A DNA stretch of 64,000 nt from Pseudeuparius sepicola. Taxonomy: Eukaryota; Arthropoda; Insecta; Coleoptera; Anthribidae. The stretch is from assembly GCA_963920635.1 (NCBI GenBank), contig OY987305.1:8843153-8907152 (forward strand), written 5' to 3'. Shown piece by piece: positions 1 to 10,037 of this stretch. Every line of letters starts with the position of its first letter. Position 1 is the stretch's first letter. A model generated the notes under the pieces. The model was not told the origin of the DNA, did no database searches, and saw only the letters and a program-made list of their open reading frames with translations. A program made the position numbers and the translations under genes.

Positions 1-63
1 CGACTTAAGGCAAGTATCGAACGTGGAAATTCTGACCTACAATGTCAAGCCAAGAAAATGAAA

Positions 64-267
64 CATAGAAAGATTTTTAGTACCTGTAATTATAAATAAT
101 AAATGATGTTTAGTGGCATATCAGGTAAAGGATATCAATTGAAAAAAATGCACTCCAGCCGGGACTCGAACCCGGGACTCCTACTGTGGCCGTAGGCACT
201 TAACCAACTAAGCACTAACCATCATTTATTATTTATAATAATTACAGGTACTAAAAATCATTCTATT
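64..267. repeat. Inverted-repeat (foldback) element enclosing a tRNA-like sequence
   Basis: The left arm (about 64-107) and right arm (about 221-267) are reverse complements over roughly 44 bases. They contain TTTAGTACCTGTAATTATAA and its complement, with one 3-base insertion in the right arm and a few mismatches. The roughly 110 bases between them hold a tRNA-like sequence on the minus strand. This could be a MITE that acquired a tRNA-derived SINE, or a foldback element whose centre is tRNA-derived. No clear target-site duplication was found. Confidence 0.7.
150..217 (-). other. tRNA-derived sequence (SINE head or tRNA pseudogene)
   Basis: Read on the minus strand, this has an A-box-like D arm (plus-strand 200-214), a five-pair anticodon stem CCTAC/GTAGG, and a T arm with the B-box core GGTTCGAGTCC (plus-strand 162-172). 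The seven-base anticodon loop GGCCACA lacks U33, and the bases either side of the D and T arms do not pair into an acceptor stem. A functional tRNA is therefore unlikely. The internal A and B boxes could still recruit RNA polymerase III, as in SINEs. The nominal anticodon CCA (Trp) is not a reliable assignment. Confidence 0.65.
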
Positions 268-3100
268 GTGAGTATTATTATTTCCTAAGTAAATGTAAGA
301 TATTTCGTTTACTTATTTATTATTGTTGTTGTAATTAGTTTGTAATTTATTATTTTCTGGTAAAGTCTAAATATACAGTGCTATTCGTAAAGTTGACATC
401 AGATGGGAAACATTTTTATTGCTAGATTTTTTGGAAAACTTATTTCGGGCTATGTTGATGCATATTTTGGTTTAAAAATACCGCGCACACACACACATTA
501 GGCAGTCGATAATTGCCGAATATAATCGAACATAACACGAGTGATTAGAAGTTCAAACAACGTTGCCAGGTATCCTGTCATTATGATCAATTTTTTAAGT
601 CAAAGATATATCTTCATATATCTTTGGTTAAGTTTAAAAGAATATTGATTAAGATAATATCAACTGATTATGAAGTGTGTTACGTTAAAGTAAAGCGACT
701 GGTTCCTTGCTCCGCTTTTTGTATCTCTATGCGGTTTAGCCGGCCAACAAAATTATCGGATCATTCAACCAACGTTGCTCATCGATGCGCGGGTAATGTT
801 ATTTGGGAATCCTACATGGGCAATAAATTCGACAGCAACCCTGCCGGAATAAATATCGGATTAGGTACGTTTAAAGCAACTATTCGATTCGTTTACTATT
901 CATCAGTCTCTTTCCGCTATTTCTCAGTACGAGGTGCGAAGAGACCCGACATGCCCGATTAACGCCACATCGTTTGATTTGCAAATAGGAAATAAATTCA
1001 CTCCGGTGTCTTCAGTAGAAGGTTAAATTTGATATTGTGACAGATAATCGAGTTAATCTACGAGAAATAAATTAAAGTAAGTTTTACTTATTTAACCTAG
1101 AAATCAGAGTTTTCTCAATATTTGGCAATTCCGCAGCAGGTGGAGCCAGTATAGGCGTGTTTTTGGGTGAAATATTATTGAGATTTTCGCTTTAGATGTT
1201 TAACAACAATAAACCGCTAATAACTTATAGGCAGCATACGTTGTACAATACAAAGTCTAAGTGGTAACAAATATGTAAATCAATTTCCACCAACTAAATT
1301 TTAAACTATACATAATATATTGTTTAAAAATTAAAAACTTAATACTCCACGCGCACGCCTATGATCGCTGAATGTTGGATGCCTACCTACTTTCGGTAAT
1401 ACAACGTTGTCATATGTTTACGGTTTTCGTTGAATGTTGTAAACAGTCTAATTCCAGGAAGTATAAAGGTATATTTTGGGAGTATGTGTGCAGTCATCCT
1501 TTGATTAGCTGTGAAATCTATTATTGATAGTAATTGTCGAACTGATTTGGGTATACCTAATAATTATTATACGGTGATCATTATCAGCGAATGCCATTAC
1601 GCCTGCAAGATAAACCGACAGTCGGTTTGACATTATGGGCATGGGGGCATTCATAAGGGGCTCTGAGTATATATGGTCACCAAATTTGTCCGTTGATAGT
1701 AGAAGTAGTATTTCCCATATTTTCTTATGAATTCGATCAAGAAATACATCGACCTGTTTATTGCAAATTTGATTGCATTGCCAATAATTATACTATTCAA
1801 AGTTATATTTTTTTAAATTTAAACCATAGTTCATATCTCAAAAACTATTAACGCTACCAAAAAACTAATTATTCCATTCGATTCTACGCCAAAAAATCTA
1901 TAAAAATAGTTGATTAAATTTGTCGATATATATAAGTTGTAGCCAGGAGAGAGGTTTCCAAAAAATTGAAAAAATTTCAGTCCTGCGCCAATGCGCGGAA
2001 ACTATAAAACTTATCTAAAATCTGATTGGTCCACCAAATTCCTCTCAAAAAAGTAGTACAGTGACGTGAAAACCGCAACCCTCTAGCTTTAATAATAACC
2101 GAGATTTTTGAGAAAAACACCCAGAAACACCCAAAATGGGACACCCTGTACATCGCATACCATCCGGCAACGTCGCGGTCCCTGCGTGATCAACTGTTCC
2201 ATCTTCGGTTTGACTGGGTGCACTCTCGATGTTATATTGTTTCCTAGCATGTGCCAAGTGAGTTCCAACGTATTGTTTTAACTCTAAAAAGTTTATACTT
2301 TTAGATTATTTTTCATTTCAATTTTCTGTGCTACGACGACACAGAATGTACACGGAAGAGGAAAGAAACTTCTAGAAGGGCAGCGAAACTTGAAGATGTT
2401 CAATTTAGAGAAATTGGGATCTCGCTAAATGGCATAACACTTAGGTATTTCATCTCCGGAGGGCGAATTCCTAATACTATTTTGAGTAATCACCGAGTCG
2501 TCAGAGATGCCTTTCTTGTGTAAATACCCGGACCGAAACGAAGCTTTTGTTTTGGCCAGCTTATTTACAATACTATTACTGTTTCTTTGAATAGTTAAGG
2601 ACAATTTAATTAAAACAGATAAATGCCATGGCGGAAATATTTAATAATCGGCGACGCTAGGGAGAAACTTTCTGCGAAGTAGTTCTTTCGTTCTACCAGA
2701 GCATATAAAACAACAAGCAATTTAACTTACTCTTGAGAAAAAATCCGCAAATTCAGTGACCTTGACGCCATATATGGCGGGAATAGAAATCAGAGATGTA
2801 TTCAGGAAAATCAGTTCAGATAGACAGAGGAGTATCAGGGCATATTGTAATTTATATAACGTGGTAATAAGATACAGTTCAGTATGTAAAATTTGTCAAG
2901 AAATAGGCCATTTTGTTAAATTAGGAAAATTAGTTCGGTAAGAATAAATAAAAAATATTTGTTGAAGCAACGAAAAAAGCAGGCATGTGAAATGAATAAG
3001 GAATAATTTCTGCTTAAACTTCATTGTTGACGTTGTAACTAATAACAGCGAAATATTGCTGCTATTGAGCGTTTTAGGGAACAGGTACAAGGTACAAATA
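268..3100. other. No recognisable gene
   Basis: AT-rich DNA. Open frames such as 624-962 on the plus strand have no motif I recognise and a low-complexity start. The sequence GGGACACCCTGTA at about 2142-2154 looks like one end of the ACAGGGTG foldback family seen elsewhere in the window; I did not find its partner. Confidence 0.5.
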
Positions 3101-3196
3101 AAAATATTTTTCCACTACTAACCCTAAAAAGCATGTATTATTGACCCATCATTAACCCGAGAAGTTGATTTTCTCTCCCCAGGTGAATAATAATTT

Positions 3197-3218
3197 ATTA
3201 TTGACCAAGGTCAATAAT
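3197..3218. repeat. Palindrome ATTATTGACC-AA-GGTCAATAAT
   Basis: Two 10-base arms are exact reverse complements around a 2-base spacer. It lies about 290 bases beyond the 3' end of the recombinase gene. A further TATTATTGACC occurs at 3136-3146. Confidence 0.7.
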
Positions 3219-3509
3219 GAATTGACGTCACGGGTCACTAGTATCAGGCTCTTCTATGTACGGCACAATTTCGTATTATTATACAACCCTGCTTACTTAT
3301 TTCACAGATTTTTTTAAATTTGTATTAAACGCTGAACACACGCCAATGTAGATATTTTTACTTGTGGACTCTGCCCACAAAACAGAAATCTAACCTTCCC
3401 TTCCCCCACCTCCACCTAACCGTTCTAACCTAAAATTAGTAACAACAGCTGATGAAACAACGTTTATTTAAGTATTTGGGAAAACAAAAATTACAAATTA
3501 CAACTAAAA

Positions 3510-4635
3510 CTAATTATTGTTATTAATGTAATAATTGACTGTGCAATTGTAACTAGTCATATTAATTAAACCTGTTGCAGTGCTTGTATTTGTAACCGGA
3601 ATATTAATGTGTTGATTGTTTAAGTGAATATTATCTGATATTTTTTGTGTAACACTGGCGGGATTTCTCGATTCTATATTAGCAAAGGAACTAGAACTAC
3701 CAATATCAAATAACTGTTCATCAAGAGGTTCATTATGACTATCATTTGGATGGATAGTGTTATCGCTCTGCGCAACTACAGGTACTGATGTAGCACTGTA
3801 AACTGGCCCTTGAACCATTTTAGCTATTCTTTTTTTAGAAGCCAGAGATTCTTCAATATACCCTTCGGCAACAGTGGAAGATTTCCAACCTCCGTGCTGT
3901 AAATCTGGGGTAGGCCGTTTTTGAATATACTTTTTAACAACTTCGACCCAAACTGGCTTCATGATAACAAACTTTCGTGCTGTTCCATTTTTACTAGTAG
4001 AAATATCAATAACGATCATATCGTCTCGAACATCCAAGTCTTTTCGAAGCATATTACAAAGTTCGTCTGTTCTACATGCACCAGCAACTGCGATAACAAG
4101 TACAACCTAGTAAGTAATAAAGTAATTATTGTTTATTGTAAATATGTAAATATATGTAAAGTAGAACGACTCATGTTTAGGTAGGTACCTTTGCTGTTAA
4201 AAACACTTCGTCTGGTGCGTCTCTCAAAAATCGTGCAATTTCATCTTCTTTAAAAACAAGTGATTTTTTCGCTACATAAGTAGTATTTTGCCTTTTCAAA
4301 AATGCTACCAGTTTAAAATACTTCGAAATGTCAATATTTTCCTTCAATGAAATCGTGGATTTTAACATAGAAAACGTTGCCCACAAGCTTGATGATTTCT
4401 TGTTTTCAGCTTGCGTTCGAAAATATACCAATAATATATTTTCAGAAATTGTTTCAATATTCTTCATTTTGCACCAGTCTTTAAACATTGTATAAGTTTT
4501 TAAGTAAACACTTTTCGACTTCTGTGGAAGCAACTGATCATTCATCTTTTGTGGCTCTTCTCTAATTTCCGGAGGAATGCAGAATATGTTTGGCGAGGAT
4601 GAGCCATCATGATAATTATTATCACACTTTTTCAC
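3510..4635 (-). pseudogene. Crypton-like tyrosine recombinase, two exons, lacking the HxxR box
   Basis: Exon 1 is 4635-4189 (149 codons) and exon 2 is 4106-3510. A GT donor at 4188 and a TTACTAG acceptor at 4107 join in phase 0, giving about 347 residues. Tyrosine recombinases cut and rejoin DNA with a catalytic Arg-Lys-His-x-x-Arg-His/Trp-Tyr set. Visible here are a core-binding-like N-terminal half (SKSVYLKTYTMFKDWC), the first arginine in GACRTDEL (about residue 161), a lysine turn SKNG (about 188), HGGWKSSTVAEGY with histidine near 220, and the presumed nucleophile tyrosine near 232. Only about 70 residues separate Arg and Tyr, and the stretch that should hold H-x-x-R is missing between YIQKRPT and PDLQHGG. 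An internal deletion is likely, so recombination activity is doubtful even though the frame is open. The C-terminal tail is Asn/Ser rich. A domesticated recombinase-like gene is the alternative. Confidence 0.7.
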
Positions 4636-4856
4636 AAAAAAAACTCACAGTTGATTTAGTCAAGAATAAATAATAATTAATGGCTAAATTTGACAGATAA
4701 CAGTAAAGAAACTTCATTTGATGAAACAAAAATCAAGGCTAACCTGATTTGTGATTAAATAATATGAAGGAAAAAACAAAGGTAAGTTTACTATTAAAAA
4801 TGCTTTACAATTTTTTACAATAATATTTTTATGGAGTGTTAGTAGTGGAAAAAATT

Positions 4857-4985
4857 GTATATTAACCACGGTTTAGACAGCTATTATTGCCCTCACGTCT
4901 TAGATCATTCGGCGTTGCCTCGGGATTTAATATTGACGTTCGGGTCAATAATAGCCTCTGTCTAAACCTTGGTTAATAATATACT
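4857..4985. repeat. Short hairpin element (MITE-like)
   Basis: About 45 bases at each end pair, including ACGGTTTAGACAG against CTGTCTAAACCTTGG and CTATTATTG against CAATAATAG. The loop is about 35 bases. A second small palindrome, TATTGAC-GTTCGG-GTCAATA, lies at 4931-4950 and echoes the one at 3197-3218 on the other side of the recombinase gene. Confidence 0.7.
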
Positions 4986-6320
4986 ATTCTACTGATGACG
5001 CCATATAGGGACATAGGTAATCAGTTTATGTTTGTTTACATTCTTCGCCAAGATAACATAACAATATTAAGAACTTGGAACGGTAGATATTCTACACTGC
5101 TCAAAAACGCACACTCTACGCCACTGCCTTACCTCGAACTGCTGCGTCTATTGACAGAATCTATTCCCAAATGGCGGCTGCGCGAACAGGTGCGTGGAAT
5201 TTTCTCGCCAAGGGAAGTAAAATTGATTGTTGTTTTATATGGTTCTACCTAGATAAATTTTAGAACAGATTATTTTATTTGGCAACAGCGCTGGGAGTGG
5301 ACATGTTTTCGCTCGCGCAGTAGCGGCCGATGTTTTCCGATCACCACCGAAAGGTATTTCGAGAGCGATGGCACCTGTGTCCAGCCGCTCTTGAAATTTA
5401 GATCGTTGTACCTACGTGAAATCTGAAATCGATCGCGCTTATTCGTGACATAAATGTAAATAGAATTAGATATTTCAAAAGGAGCCCCGTTGCTCGACGC
5501 CTTAGAGCATCCCTTTATGTTACGTTGGGATTTGAAGTAATTCCATTCCACTACATTACAATTCGTATAAAAAAAATACTTTGAAGTTTCTGCTCTTTTC
5601 TACGTGCTTTGTGTACCACATCTTCTACATTTTAGATAAATAATTTATCAACTAATAGCCAAAACACGATCTATTTTAGCATACATTTTATAGAAAGCGT
5701 AGACTAATTTATTTAAAAAAGTTTTCCATTAACTGCCCATTTACCTAAATTTTTAGACTTTCTAAAGGAGGGAATATTACAAAGACAATTATCTTGCACA
5801 CTTTAGGGGAAAATAAAACTTGCAGAGCTAGAGTTTTCTATGGAAAGAAAACTGCCGACCAATTAGCAGAATTATAGCATTGAAAATTTAATTTTCAAAT
5901 GGGTGCTGTGTCAAAGTTCGTTCTCAAGATTGTGCGGCAAATTGGCAAGAACGTGACGTATAAGGTATAAGTTTAAAGCTAGTGAAAAGAAAATATAAAA
6001 TGTACCCATTTAAACACATTTTACGACTTACAAAAAAACCCTAAGCTTCAGAAACGCCTTGGAAGCTTAACGGAGCAAAATCTCGATTCGAAAATAAATG
6101 TCTTCAGTATTACGTTATTGAACTCGCCAATAATTCTTTAAAAGTCTTTCACGCTTGAATACCAAGAACTCTTCGGATTGTATACACGCCCTTTCCCGAT
6201 GAATCTAAGTGCCTTTGTCAATTCCGCATTTCAAACAGCCAAGATTCGCCTTTCTTTAAATTATTTGAAGCGAACATGTGAATCGCGAATGTCTAGATAT
6301 TAACATAACGTTATTAACTT
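4986..6320. other. No recognisable gene
   Basis: Short open frames only (for example 4995-5252 plus, 5270-5551 minus) without known motifs. I see no repeat or RNA feature here. Confidence 0.5.
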
Positions 6321-6328
6321 GACGTCAC

Positions 6329-7517
6329 CATAGGCGCCGACTTATGTAAATCTCCAGGGGGGCTCACCACAGTTTGAATTTACCGTATCTACAGGGTGGC
6401 CCATTTGAAATGGAAGCACCCCCGTAAATTTTTTATTTATCAGCCGATTTTAACCGTTTTTTTTTTCTAAAGATAGGTAAAAAACTCTACTTTGGTGCAA
6501 AATATCTTAATGTTAATTTTCAAGGCCTACTACCTTTTTTTATAGTAAAAGTGACCAAAACTATTTAGCGATTTTTTTATTTAAAATCTGACACCTCAGT
6601 GTTAATCAGGAGACCTTAAATCCCCCACATACTAAATTTGAACAAAAAAAATATAGGGAGTTCCTTTCTACGGGTTGTCAAAGTTGAGCAAAACCCAATT
6701 AAAACAGTTGAATTCTCAACAGAACAACTCAAAGTGTTGGTGTGTAAAGATCCAATAGAAAATAGAAGAGTCAGCAAGTCCATATGGGTTAAGGTGGCTG
6801 GTGTGCCACAACAGGAAATGCACAGAAAATGTATCGTTTTACACAGTGACTTTATCGAGAAAGGTCTAATAATTTAAATTGTTTTTTATTTGTTGATTGG
6901 CATTTTGTAAAGGAATAAATTACTTTTGTGTTTATTAATATTTTTTTCAATGATTCTAGAGCACTCTTGATCCATATAAAGTTTCATAAAATTTCAGCAT
7001 TTTGAGACGGCCCAGAGAAAATTACCCTGTATATTTTTGTATTGAATCTTTGCACACCAACACTTTGAGTAGCCCTGTTGATCATTCAAGTGTTTTGAGA
7101 GGATTACACGACACACTTGACTCCCGAGATGCCTTTAAAATTCCTATTTTGCTCATATCTGCAGAAGAGAACTCCCTGTATATTTTTGGTTCAAATTTGG
7201 TATGTGCTGGTTTTGGGGGTTTGGGGTGTCCTGATTAACGCTGTGGTATCAGATTTTAAATAAAAAATCGGTAAATGGTTTTCGTCATTTTTTACTAGAA
7301 AAAAAAATTCGTAGTTGGCCTTAAAAATTGAGATTAAGACCTGAAATTTTGCACAAAGTAGGATTTTTTGCGTCCTATCTTCAGAAGAAAGAAACGATAA
7401 AATTGGATGAAAAATAAAAAAATACGGGGGTGATTCTATTTCATATGGTCCACCCTGTATATACCTACTAGTAGGTCTTTGCCCGAGCCCCCGAGCCCCT
7501 TGCTTTCGGCGCCTATG
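6329..7517. mobile_element. hAT-like non-autonomous element with 8-bp target duplication
   Basis: The ends are exact 12-base inverted repeats (CATAGGCGCCGA at 6329, its complement ending at 7517). They are flanked on both sides by GACGTCAC (6321-6328 and 7518-7525). An 8-bp duplication and short G/C-rich inverted ends suit the hAT superfamily. No transposase is present; the interior is a long foldback (separate entry). The target is the terminal sequence of another dispersed repeat that continues from 7518. Confidence 0.75.
6390..7459. repeat. Long foldback element with TACAGGGTGG ends
   Basis: Starting from TACAGGGTGG (6390) and CCACCCTGTA (ending 7459), the two halves pair inward for about 370-420 bases with considerable divergence, leaving a loop near 6765-7030. 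Shared blocks include ATTTAAAATCTGA, GTTAATCAGGA and CAAAGTGTTGGTGTG. Open frames inside (6638-6877, 7002-7238) are reverse-complement-related repeat sequence, not genes. Fragments of the same interior recur at 57180-57430 and 59500-59670. Confidence 0.75.
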
Positions 7518-7645
7518 GACGTCACTGCCTCAATTCGCCTCAAGCATACGCGTCCCTCGACCTCGACCTGCTATTCTTTGTGCATATTACCACAGCAGAA
7601 ATTAACTATCGCAGCACAGATAGATAACCTATATTTTTTGCTCAA
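7518..7645 (+). repeat. Partial copy of the GACGTCACTGCC dispersed repeat
   Basis: Matches the copy at 42424-42585 through GACGTCACTGCCTC, TTTGTGCATATTACCACAG and TTAACTATCGCAG, then diverges. The hAT-like element inserted at its left end. Confidence 0.6.
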
Positions 7646-8273
7646 CGTTTCGATCTCCTATTAATTTTCATAAAAAAATAGTACAAAAAAATAAAAAACA
7701 CGCTTTTATTGTTGATTAAAAAGTAAAAAGAAATAATACATTTGATAATACAAGGTGTTCACTTTTAGCGTGTACACCATTGGTAACTTCTAAATTTGGA
7801 GAAGTACTGAGTGGGTTAAATTAGAAAAAAGATCCGATCACGAAACTTCAAATTGATGTCAGTGATTAGTTTACTTAATACTTAATTGTTATGGTGGGTT
7901 GTCCTAATAATCATAAGGTCAACTGACTTACCTGTAAGGAAGTTTGAGCTGAAATAGAGCTCAGTCTCATCCGATATTACAAAAAACACACGTAGTTGCT
8001 TCACTCTGTACAAACTGCCTACAAACGTTAAAAGAAAAGATGTTTTTTCTCCAACCGCTGCATTATCTAACTACGCTATAAAACCTTCAGTGCCTATTTG
8101 TGACCGATTGATAGATCGTTAAGGGTGGGTCTTCACGGAAGGTTTGTAATGTTGGATGAGACTGAGATATAATAATTGTAAGATCAACTGACTTACCTGT
8201 AAGGAAGATTGAGCAAAGTATACACTTGTAGTTGCTTCACTCTAAAAACAGGTATCCTGTTTTCGCTACCTCG

Positions 8274-8277
8274 CTTG
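8274..8277. repeat. Target-site duplication CTTG (left)
   Basis: CTTG precedes the 5' LTR and recurs directly after the 3' LTR at 15707-15710. A 4-bp duplication is normal for Ty3/Gypsy integrases. Confidence 0.8.
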
Positions 8278-8502
8278 AGTTATATCAACGCCAACTAGAA
8301 AACACTTGTTAAACAAGCAGTTCTTGTAATAATTGTAATGTAACACCTTTGTCAGCAGTAATGTTACTTTTTATGTTTTCACCCGTTCTTGTGTATTCAG
8401 TCTCGACATAGCCATTTCACGGTTCACATCTATTGTAGATTGTACCTTTTGAGAAAAATAAATCTTTTTAAAAACCAGTATCTGCGTTCACTGAATTTAA
8501 GT
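8278..8502 (+). repeat. 5' LTR
   Basis: Begins AGTTATATCAACGCC and ends near TTTAAGT; the last base may be shared with the primer site. It holds a TTCAGTC initiator-like motif at 8396-8402 and a polyadenylation signal AATAAA at 8457-8462, so transcription probably starts near 8399. Confidence 0.92.
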
Positions 8503-8519
8503 GGCGCAGTCGGTAGGAT
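8502..8519 (+). other. Primer binding site, tRNA-Ser
   Basis: TGGCGCAGTCGGTAGGAT, directly after the LTR, is the complement of the 3' end of insect tRNA-Ser (…ATCCTACCGACTGCGCCA). The 17.6/297 group is known to use this primer. Confidence 0.88.
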
Positions 8520-8680
8520 TTTTCGTCGGAATCAATATCGATAACCGGTGCGTTTCAACGCTTTACGGAAAAAAAAAGTAGCCTATCGTGTACGAAGTTG
8601 TTTTCGGGCTTGGACTTTTTCGGACTCCAACGTGGACATCCGTGAGCACCAACACCTACCAGAAGAACTTCAGGCACTAG

Positions 8681-8710
8681 ATGGAAACAGAAAGGACGTG
8701 GATACTGTGA
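8681..8710 (+). promoter_or_regulatory. Nine-codon uORF whose stop overlaps a consensus splice donor
   Basis: An ATG at 8681 opens nine codons ending in TGA at 8708-8710, 17 bases before the gag start at 8728. The stop lies inside ACT|GTGAGT, a strong donor with the exon ending at 8706. Joining that donor to the TTGTTGCAG acceptor ending at 13781 would leave the same ATG in phase with env. Errantiviruses are known to make a spliced env RNA; these particular sites are my inference. Confidence 0.6.
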
Positions 8711-8727
8711 GTTAGTTTTTCTCTTTC

Positions 8728-10032
8728 ATGTCAGACTCCTCTTTGTCCCGTAACGATTCCTTTTGTGAAAACGATTACTCCGGCACTGAGTTAGGCTTAG
8801 TTTCTGAATTACTTGAAAATTTATCGATCGAATCTGATCAAATAAAATTAAAACAATCACAAATTAATTCAGTTTTTGAAAGTAGTGTTAAAATGGCACC
8901 AGCCTTAGATATTAAAAATATTAGTGTTATTCCATTGTTCGATGGAAACCCAAATAAGTTACATCGATTTATTTCCTCAGCAGAATCAATTTTAGTGTAC
9001 TATTTTGACGCAGTGAACCTTCAAAATTTTCAAAATACTTTACTTTTAAATGGAATTTTAAACAAACTAGAGGGTAGAGCAGAGGAAGTTGTCGCTATTA
9101 ATGGTTGTAAAACTTGGGACGATATAAAAAATACTCTCATTTTGAATTTTGGCGATCAAAGAGACGAAAATTGTCTAAATCAAGACCTTGTAAACTTAAG
9201 ACAGAAACCTAACGAATCTCCTTACCAATTTCACGAAAAAGTTATGCATTTATTAAATACCATTTGTAACCATATAGATCTAAAATGTGATGAGGCAAGT
9301 CGACCGTCTAAACGCGATTTTTTCACAAAACAAGCATTAAAAACTTTTCTAGCAGGTTTAAGAGAACCCCTGGGACCTATAATTCGTGCTATGAGACCTA
9401 CTACTCTAGCATCCGCTTTACAATTTATTACAGAAGAAGAAAATATAAAATATTATCAAAAATCTAATACACCCCAAACTCAAATTTTAAGAAAACCTAC
9501 TCCTGCCCAATATTTTCCACCACAACCACAACATCGCTACTCTTTACCCCAAAATCAACCCCAAATAATGCAAAGATCGAACTGGACACAACCCCGACAA
9601 TTTAATTCTCAATTTCCTCGCGGACCTATATCCAATATCCAAAGAAATCCAAATCCTCCTTCACAGAGATATCCCACAAACTCACAAGTATTTGGAAGAC
9701 CCCAAAACCAATTTAAACCTACCAATAAACCACCCACTAACAGACCTACACCAATGTCTGGAATTAATCAAACTATTCCAAAACCAAATTCTAATATTCG
9801 ACCAAATTCTTACTTCCAAAATTACGGACAAAAACCCAATTTCGCATCTGAAGAACTATTTAATACCGAACATACCGATGAACTTGACTATGACAATCAA
9901 TCTGATCTAAACCAGTATGAACCCTATAATGACACAATAATTGAAACCGAAAATAACGAACAGTTCTATGAACCGCACACCGAGCAAGACGCAAATTTTC
10001 AACACGCTCAAAATTACGAACTAGAAACGTAA
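8728..10032 (+). CDS. gag: Errantivirus Gag
   Basis: 434 codons encoding the structural capsid/nucleocapsid precursor that assembles the particle in the cytoplasm. Residues about 70-260 resemble a retrotransposon Gag capsid region, with a conserved run around LEGRAEEVV, WDDIKNTLILNFGDQR and LRQKPNESPYQFHEKV. From about residue 265 the protein is rich in Gln, Pro and Asn, with scattered Arg, and then turns acidic. There is no CCHC zinc knuckle, which fits errantivirus Gag proteins. The ATG at 8728 is the first in this frame and follows the uORF. The 3' end overlaps the pol frame, which is open from 9972. Confidence 0.88.
   Translation: MSDSSLSRNDSFCENDYSGTELGLVSELLENLSIESDQIKLKQSQINSVFESSVKMAPALDIKNISVIPLFDGNPNKLHRFISSAESILVYYFDAVNLQNFQNTLLLNGILNKLEGRAEEVVAINGCKTWDDIKNTLILNFGDQRDENCLNQDLVNLRQKPNESPYQFHEKVMHLLNTICNHIDLKCDEASRPSKRDFFTKQALKTFLAGLREPLGPIIRAMRPTTLASALQFITEEENIKYYQKSNTPQTQILRKPTPAQYFPPQPQHRYSLPQNQPQIMQRSNWTQPRQFNSQFPRGPISNIQRNPNPPSQRYPTNSQVFGRPQNQFKPTNKPPTNRPTPMSGINQTIPKPNSNIRPNSYFQNYGQKPNFASEELFNTEHTDELDYDNQSDLNQYEPYNDTIIETENNEQFYEPHTEQDANFQHAQNYELET
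9993..9999 (+). promoter_or_regulatory. Candidate -1 frameshift heptamer A AAT TTT
   Basis: In the gag frame this reads A AAU UUU, matching the X XXY YYZ pattern. It lies inside the only stretch (9972-10032) where both gag and pol frames are open. Pol is in the -1 frame and lacks an ATG at its beginning, so ribosomal frameshifting here would produce Gag-Pol. A downstream stimulatory structure was not evaluated. Confidence 0.5.
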
Positions 10033-10037
10033 TAGAA

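Larger units (their letters stand above)
3107..4853. mobile_element. Possible element carrying a tyrosine-recombinase gene between inverted repeats
   Basis: The 16-mer TTTTTCCACTACTAAC at 3107-3122 is matched by its exact reverse complement at 4838-4853, with weaker similarity for about ten more bases. The two copies enclose the minus-strand recombinase gene at 3510-4635. Known Cryptons lack terminal inverted repeats, so the repeats may instead belong to an older host element or be coincidental to the gene's mobility. No target duplication is clear. Confidence 0.45.

Noticed and set aside
150..217. Functional tRNA-Trp gene
   Set aside because: No acceptor stem, no U33 in the anticodon loop, and it sits in the centre of an inverted repeat.
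624..962. 112-codon open frame
   Set aside because: No recognisable domain, no splice context and no ATG at its first codon; open frames of this size occur by chance.
9692..9910. Open frame inside gag
   Set aside because: Out-of-frame shadow of the Gln/Asn/Pro-rich gag C-terminus.
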